Below are positions 32,018 to 35,979 of a stretch of 35,979 nucleotides of DNA, in pieces. The stretch is taken from assembly GCA_017994815.1 (NCBI GenBank), contig JAGOJY010000042.1:1-35979 (forward strand), read 5' to 3'. The notes under the pieces are model-generated. The model was not told the origin of the DNA. It did not search any database and worked only from the letters and a program-made list of their open reading frames with translations. The stretch is from Acidobacteriota bacterium. Its GTDB lineage: Bacteria > Acidobacteriota > Polarisedimenticolia > J045. A program made the translations under genes and the position numbers. Every line of letters begins with the position of its first letter. The first letter of the stretch is position 1.

Positions 32018-33412
32018 ATGCGGATCGGACACCGTGGCAGGCTGGTCGCGTCGGTCGTGCTGCTCCGAGTCGTGCTTTCTTGCCCGGCGCTGGCGCAGCA
32101 GGCCGCGCCGCCGCCGGCCGACGGCGCGCCGGCCGGCGGCACGATCGCCGAGATCGGCACGCCGGGGGCGCTCGCCCCGGACGCCTTCCCGTTCCCGGAG
32201 GAGCTGCGCGAGCAGGTCCAGTTCTGGCAGAAGGTCTACGCGGCATGGAGCTTGCGGCAGGTCGCGCTGCACGACGATCGCCACCTCGGGCTGGTTTACC
32301 GCGTGGTCGACCTGCCCGGTCCGGCGGGTGATGTGTACACGGACTCGCAGCGCGAGTTCGTCCGGCGCCAGAAGGATCACCTCGCCGCGGAACTGCGCCA
32401 GCTCGAGCACAAGCGCCGTGCCGGCCACGAACTCACGCCGGCGGAAACCGAGCTGGCCGAGCGGATCGCCGCCGCAGCCGGCGAGGACGGCTGGGTCGGC
32501 GCCTCCTCGCGCGTGCGCTCGCAGCGCGGGCTGCGCGAGCGCTTCCGCCGCGGGGTCGAGATCGCGAACCGCTACGACGCCGCGTTCCGCGAGGTCTTCC
32601 GCGCGCGCGGCCTGCCCGAGGACCTCGCGCTCTTGCCGCACGTCGAGTCGTCGTTCCAGGCCGCGGCGCGGTCGTCCGCGGGGGCGGTCGGGCTGTGGCA
32701 GTTCACGCGCGGGGCCGGCAAGCGGTTCCTGGTCCTCGGCGCGGCGATCGACGAGCGGCTCGACCCGGTCGCCTCAGCGGCCGGTGCCGCCCGCTACCTC
32801 GAGCGCGCGTACTCGCTGCTTGGCGACTGGGCTCTGGCGCTGACCTCGTACAACCACGGGGTCGAGGGGATGCAGAAGGCGCGCGCCGAGTTCGGCACCG
32901 ACTTCGCGCGGATCGTCCGCGAGTACGAGGGGCCCCAGTTCGGCTTCGCGTCGCGGAACTTCTACGCGGAGTTCCTCGCGGCGCGCGAGATCGCGCGCGC
33001 GCCGGGGCTGTTCTTCGAGGGGGAACTCCAGCTGGAGCCCCCGCTCGACCACGATGTCGTCGTGCTGGACCGCGCCGCGAGCGTGGCGCGCATCGCCTCC
33101 CGCTACAAGGTGCCGGCCAAGAAGCTCGCCGCGCTGAACCCGGCCTGGAGCCGCAAGGCGCTGCGCGGGGCGGCGCTGGTCCCGGCCGGGACGCGCGTCT
33201 GGCTGCCGGCCGGCACGCTCGCGCCCGCGGCGCAGGTCGCGGCGCCCGCGCCCGCCGCCGCGCCGCGGGTCCACGTCGTCCGCCGCGGTGACACGCTGTC
33301 GGCAATCGCCCGGGCCCACGGCGTGCGGCTCGAGGAATTGCTGGCGGTCAACGGGCTGACGAAGCGCTCGGTCCTGCGCCCGGGGCAGCGGATCAAGCTC
33401 CCCGGCGCCTGA
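32018..33412 (+). CDS. MltD-like lytic transglycosylase with LysM domain
   Basis: 464 residues, signal peptide ending PALAQ. The SLT domain (about residues 180-330) has catalytic E210 in LLPHVESSFQ, then SSAGAVGLWQFTRGAGKRF, AAGAARYLERAYSLLGDW and LTSYNHGVEGM, as in MltD. It cleaves peptidoglycan glycan strands in the periplasm, forming anhydro-muropeptides. A degenerate LysM-like segment (about 358-405) and a clear C-terminal LysM (about 419-462: HVVRRGDTLSAIARAHGV) anchor it to the wall. ATG 32018 is preceded by AGGGA. Four bases separate its stop from the convergent asparaginase-family gene. Confidence 0.92.
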   Translation: MRIGHRGRLVASVVLLRVVLSCPALAQQAAPPPADGAPAGGTIAEIGTPGALAPDAFPFPEELREQVQFWQKVYAAWSLRQVALHDDRHLGLVYRVVDLPGPAGDVYTDSQREFVRRQKDHLAAELRQLEHKRRAGHELTPAETELAERIAAAAGEDGWVGASSRVRSQRGLRERFRRGVEIANRYDAAFREVFRARGLPEDLALLPHVESSFQAAARSSAGAVGLWQFTRGAGKRFLVLGAAIDERLDPVASAAGAARYLERAYSLLGDWALALTSYNHGVEGMQKARAEFGTDFARIVREYEGPQFGFASRNFYAEFLAAREIARAPGLFFEGELQLEPPLDHDVVVLDRAASVARIASRYKVPAKKLAALNPAWSRKALRGAALVPAGTRVWLPAGTLAPAAQVAAPAPAAAPRVHVVRRGDTLSAIARAHGVRLEELLAVNGLTKRSVLRPGQRIKLPGA

Positions 33413-33416
33413 CCGC

Positions 33417-34598
33417 TCACGGCCGCGGCGGCATCGGCGGCCAGCCGATCGACGAGCCCTCGAACAGCGACACGCAGCGTTCCAGCCGCTTGTTCCCGTC
33501 GTGCACGGCGAACTGCCGCGGCTTTTCGGGCGGACCGCTCCACAGGCTCGCTCCCGCGTACGCGCCGTCGCGGCGCAGGACGTAGAAGGTCATCCCGACG
33601 TACTTCAGCCGGTCCATGTTGCCGTCGTAGTTGCGCGCGATGCGACGCAGCGCGTCGAGCGCCGCGTCGGCCGGCGACATCCCGCGGCGCATGTTCTCGA
33701 CGATCGTGTGCGCGCCGCAGATCTTGATGTTCTCCTCGCCGCGCCCGGTCGCGCCGGCCGAGCCGACGTCGGGGTCGGTCCAGCAGCCGGCGCCGATGAG
33801 CGGCGAGTCGCCGACCCGGCCCGGGATTTTCCACGCCAGGCCGCTGGTCGAGGTCGCCCCCGAGAGCCCGCCGCGCTTGTCGAGCGCGCAGACGTGCACC
33901 GTGCCGGTCGGTCGCTCCAGCAGGCGGTCGACTGCGAGGTCGCGCCATCGCGGTTCCACGCCCGTCCGCGCGGCCAGCCGGCCGAGTTCCTCCCGCTGCC
34001 GGAGGCGCGCTCCCGGTGCCGGGGCGGGTGGAGCCCACGACGGGTCGGTCAGGCCCGGTCCCCACGAATCGCGCCCGGAGCGCCACTCGCGCCAGAGCAG
34101 CCACAGTTGCCGCGAGCGCTCGGTGAGCAGGTTCTCCTCGGGAAAACCGTGCGCGACGGCGAAGCGCCGCGCCCCCTCGGCCACGAGCAACAGGTGGTCG
34201 GTGCGTTCCATGACCACCCGCGCGAGGTCCGCGACGTGGCGGATCCCGCGCACCCCGGCCACCGCGCCGGCGCGGCGCGTCGGGCCGTGCATGCAGCAGG
34301 CGTCCAGCTCGACTTCGCCGTCCTCGTTGGGCAGCCCGCCGTAGCCGACCGAGTCGTCGCTCGGGTCGTCCTCCACCGCGCGGCAGACCGACAGCACCGC
34401 ATCCAGCCCGTCCGCGCCGCCGCGCAGCAGCGCGTGCGCCGCGTCCATCGCGCCGAGCGCGTTCACCGATCCGACGATCACCGGGCCGACCCGCGCCGGG
34501 GGCGCGTCCCCGGCGGCGGGAGACCCGCTCGCGCGCGTGCCTCCGGCGAGGAGCGCCGCCGCGGAACCAGCCAGGAACTCGCGTCGTGTAGCCGCCAT
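33417..34598 (-). CDS. Tat-exported aspartylglucosaminidase/isoaspartyl-peptidase-type Ntn hydrolase
   Basis: 393 residues. ATG 34598 has GGGAGG 5 bases upstream and opens with a twin-arginine signal (TRREFLAGSAAALLAGG). The Ntn-hydrolase fold of N4-(beta-N-acetylglucosaminyl)-L-asparaginase is shown by DDSVGYGGLPNEDGEVELDA, the autocleavage site with nucleophile T233 (PTGTVHVCALD), TSTSGLAWKIPGRVGDSPLIGAG and ENMRRGMSP. The residue before the nucleophile is Gly, where the family usually has Asp. The enzyme cleaves amide bonds on the Asn/Asp side chain: glycoasparagine or beta-aspartyl peptides. The latter would fit a cyanophycin-type product, but the gene is not in that operon. Confidence 0.9.
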   Translation of the reverse strand: MAATRREFLAGSAAALLAGGTRASGSPAAGDAPPARVGPVIVGSVNALGAMDAAHALLRGGADGLDAVLSVCRAVEDDPSDDSVGYGGLPNEDGEVELDACCMHGPTRRAGAVAGVRGIRHVADLARVVMERTDHLLLVAEGARRFAVAHGFPEENLLTERSRQLWLLWREWRSGRDSWGPGLTDPSWAPPAPAPGARLRQREELGRLAARTGVEPRWRDLAVDRLLERPTGTVHVCALDKRGGLSGATSTSGLAWKIPGRVGDSPLIGAGCWTDPDVGSAGATGRGEENIKICGAHTIVENMRRGMSPADAALDALRRIARNYDGNMDRLKYVGMTFYVLRRDGAYAGASLWSGPPEKPRQFAVHDGNKRLERCVSLFEGSSIGWPPMPPRP

Positions 34599-34622
34599 CG
34601 AGCCTCCCGCGGGAAGTCTAGC

Positions 34623-34643
34623 GGCCCCGGAGAGTCCGGGGCC
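34623..34643. other. Perfect hairpin upstream of the asparaginase-family gene
   Basis: GGCCCCGGA (34623-34631), loop GAG, TCCGGGGCC (34635-34643): 9-bp stem. It lies 24 bases upstream of the minus-strand ATG (34598), so in that gene's leader or promoter, and about 20 bases from the pal promoter on the plus strand. No T-tract adjoins it. Confidence 0.5.
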
Positions 34644-34663
34644 GGCGCGGGAGGGGAGGGTGG

Positions 34664-34692
34664 CTGACAAAGCCGATTTTTTTTCGGACAAT
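34664..34692 (+). promoter_or_regulatory. Promoter of pal
   Basis: CTGACA (34664-34669, 5 of 6) and GACAAT (34687-34692, 4 of 6) are separated by 17 bases that include eight consecutive T. The predicted start is near 34699, a leader of about 70 nt to the ATG. The T-run lies in the spacer, which may bend or ease melting of the promoter. Confidence 0.55.
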
Positions 34693-34768
34693 CATGGCGG
34701 CGGGACCGAAAAATCAGGGTCCCGCACCGGGTTGGAGAAAACAGGCCCACGAGGCCGACGAGGAAAAG

Positions 34769-35614
34769 ATGAAGATGCGTCGCTTGCTGCCGCTGCTCAC
34801 GGTGGCGCTCATCGCCGTGCTCGTGCTCGCGCCCGCGTGCCGGAGCACCAAGCCGATGGAGGCGCCCGCCACGGTCGAGGCCAAGGTGCAGGCGGCCCCC
34901 GCTGCGCCGGACCGCGTCGAGTACATCGACGTCAACCCGTGGACACTCAAGCCGGGGGAACGTGCCGACGTGACGGTCGGCGGAACCGCGGACCGCACCG
35001 CCTCGGTGACCCTGACGGGCGTCGAGGGCAAGGCGCAGGGCACCACGCGCACCGTCAACCTGCAGAGCGCCGAAGGCGGCAAGTACACCGGCTCGATCGT
35101 CGCCGACCCGTCGCTGCCGCCGGGCAAGTACCGCGTCGAAGCGCAGCTCTCCGGCGGGCCCTCGGGCGAACCGACCAAGCTCGTGTCCTCGCGCGCGGTG
35201 ACGATCGCCGAGGCCGAGGTCAAGCGCGAGGATCCGTGCGCCGAGGCGGTCGCCGGGCTCGCGCAGCCGCGGATCCACTTCGCGTACGACAAGTCTGACC
35301 TGAACGCCGACTCCCGCGCCTACATCGCGCAGGTGGCGCGGCAACTCGCCGGGTTCCGCGATCGAGTGGAGAGGCTCGTCATCGAGGGCCACTGCGACGA
35401 GCGCGGCACGGCCGAGTACAACCTCAACCTCGGCGCGCGCCGCGCCAAGTCGGTGCTCGACGCGCTGAACAGCGAGGCGGGCATTAGCGGCATGCCGCTG
35501 GAAACGCTGAGCAAGGGCGAGGAAAGCCCGCTGATCCCGAACGCGACCACGGAGGAAGAGCACGCCCAGAACCGCCGGGCGGTGTTCATCCTGGAGTGCG
35601 CGCCGCAGCGCTAG
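34769..35614 (+). CDS. pal: Peptidoglycan-associated lipoprotein (Pal/OmpA family) with an inserted Ig-like domain
   Basis: 281 residues, against roughly 170 for ordinary Pal. ATG 34769 has GAGGAAA upstream. The lipoprotein signal is LLPLLTVALIAVLVLAPAC (Cys24); Pro at -2 is unusual. Residues about 48-148 form an extra beta-sandwich (VNPWTLKPGERADVTVGG, GGKYTGSIVADPSLPPGKYRVEAQL). The C-terminal OmpA-like domain (166-281) binds peptidoglycan: IHFAYDKSDLNADSR, LVIEGHCDERGTAEYN, LGARRAKSV, QNRRAVF. It anchors the outer membrane to the wall and normally partners TolB. No tol genes are adjacent. The gene appears monocistronic. Confidence 0.9.
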   Translation: MKMRRLLPLLTVALIAVLVLAPACRSTKPMEAPATVEAKVQAAPAAPDRVEYIDVNPWTLKPGERADVTVGGTADRTASVTLTGVEGKAQGTTRTVNLQSAEGGKYTGSIVADPSLPPGKYRVEAQLSGGPSGEPTKLVSSRAVTIAEAEVKREDPCAEAVAGLAQPRIHFAYDKSDLNADSRAYIAQVARQLAGFRDRVERLVIEGHCDERGTAEYNLNLGARRAKSVLDALNSEAGISGMPLETLSKGEESPLIPNATTEEEHAQNRRAVFILECAPQR

Positions 35615-35643
35615 GCGGCCGAAGCAGGTTCGTAAGATCCGGC

Positions 35644-35666
35644 GGCGGGGCCCCCGCGGCCCCGCC
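35644..35666. terminator. Stem-loop downstream of pal, possible terminator
   Basis: GGCGGGGCC (35644-35652), loop CCCGC, GGCCCCGCC (35658-35666): perfect 9-bp stem about 30 bases past the pal stop. It is followed by CCGTCTTA, a poor U-tract. It is placed where a terminator is expected. Confidence 0.5.
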
Positions 35667-35806
35667 CCGTCTTAGGTGAGCCTGAAACGCCACACGCCGG
35701 CGCGAAACTGCGGCTGAAACGCGGGGTTCGAGCGCGATTCCCGGAAGCGGGACACCTCCGGTAGTCGCGCGCCCCCACGAGGCTCGCGGCGTGGTCCGAT
35801 AGGGCC

Positions 35807-35979
35807 ATGGCCGCGCGCTACCACGAGCCGGGGACGGTTCCCGCCAACGTGTTGCACTTCGTGCCGCCGCATTGCCCGAACCCGGAATGCGAGCACCACC
35901 TGGACCCCGAGCCGGTCCGGGGGTGGTACTACAGCCGCGGGCTGCGCCGGGTCCGGCGCAAGCCGGGGGTGGTGGCGCA
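35807..35979 (+). CDS. Zinc-ribbon protein, N-terminal fragment (runs off window), possibly transposase
   Basis: 57 codons are visible from ATG 35807 (AGGG just upstream) with no stop before the window ends. The start reads MAARYHEPGTVPANVLHF and contains CPNPEC followed by HH, a zinc-ribbon half-site, then GWYYSRGLRRVRRKPG, basic and aromatic. This pattern (CPNPxCxxH plus a basic stretch) recalls the N-terminal zinc ribbon of some IS transposases, but that is a recollection, and the rest of the protein is needed to decide. Confidence 0.45.
   Translation, partial: MAARYHEPGTVPANVLHFVPPHCPNPECEHHLDPEPVRGWYYSRGLRRVRRKPGVVA

Noticed and set aside
34671..34684. Eight-T run after a small GGCT/AGCC stem as a terminator
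   Set aside because: No plus-strand gene ends upstream of it, the stem is only 4 bp, and the run falls in the spacer of a good pal promoter.

Overview
This is a very GC-rich (roughly 70%) Gram-negative chromosomal segment. It carries two TonB-dependent receptors, a Pal/OmpA lipoprotein, several lipobox-bearing lipoproteins and an exported lytic transglycosylase. Other features are a carboxypeptidase-regulatory-domain (Oar-like) receptor, a secreted cyanophycinase and a glutaminyl-tRNA synthetase. Together these suggest an Acidobacteriota-like (or myxobacterial-like) bacterium. The taxonomic call is an inference from gene style, not from a marker gene. No prophage, CRISPR array, rRNA or complete insertion sequence is visible.

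Layout. 1-3152 holds the end of a BtuB-like TonB receptor, a beta-propeller-like lipoprotein and a small exported protein. 3175-12610 is rich in translation genes: tRNA-Glu(CTC), tRNA-Gln(CTG), tRNA-Gln(TTG), glnS, gltX and tRNA-Ala(GGC), interleaved with a DUF2270 membrane protein, a lysine-rich histone-like protein, a maltose acetyltransferase, a large HNH nuclease and an inactive tandem-rhodanese lipoprotein. 12777-15792 is a tightly coupled three-gene operon: a VIT/vWA protein, an ECF-type sigma factor and a 79-residue protein. It runs head-on into a DUF389 membrane protein.

17746-28423 is the most coherent functional block. A GntR/FCD regulator sits between two divergent operons. Leftward are an M20 peptidase, a YfcC-type carboxylate/amino-acid transporter, a periplasmic amidohydrolase lipoprotein and an exported M14 carboxypeptidase. 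Rightward are gntR itself, a TonB-dependent receptor, a secreted cyanophycinase and a CapA-like protein. I read this as a candidate uptake-and-degradation locus for a poly-amino-acid or isopeptide polymer (cyanophycin or similar). The substrate is inferred, not proven.

28518-35979 contains a trehalose-synthase-like GH13 enzyme, an 81-residue membrane protein and a sensor protein with histidine-kinase dimerisation and receiver domains but no ATPase domain. It also holds an MltD-like transglycosylase, a Tat-exported aspartylglucosaminidase-type Ntn hydrolase (again isopeptide/amide chemistry), a Pal lipoprotein with an extra inserted domain, and the start of a zinc-ribbon protein that runs off the window.
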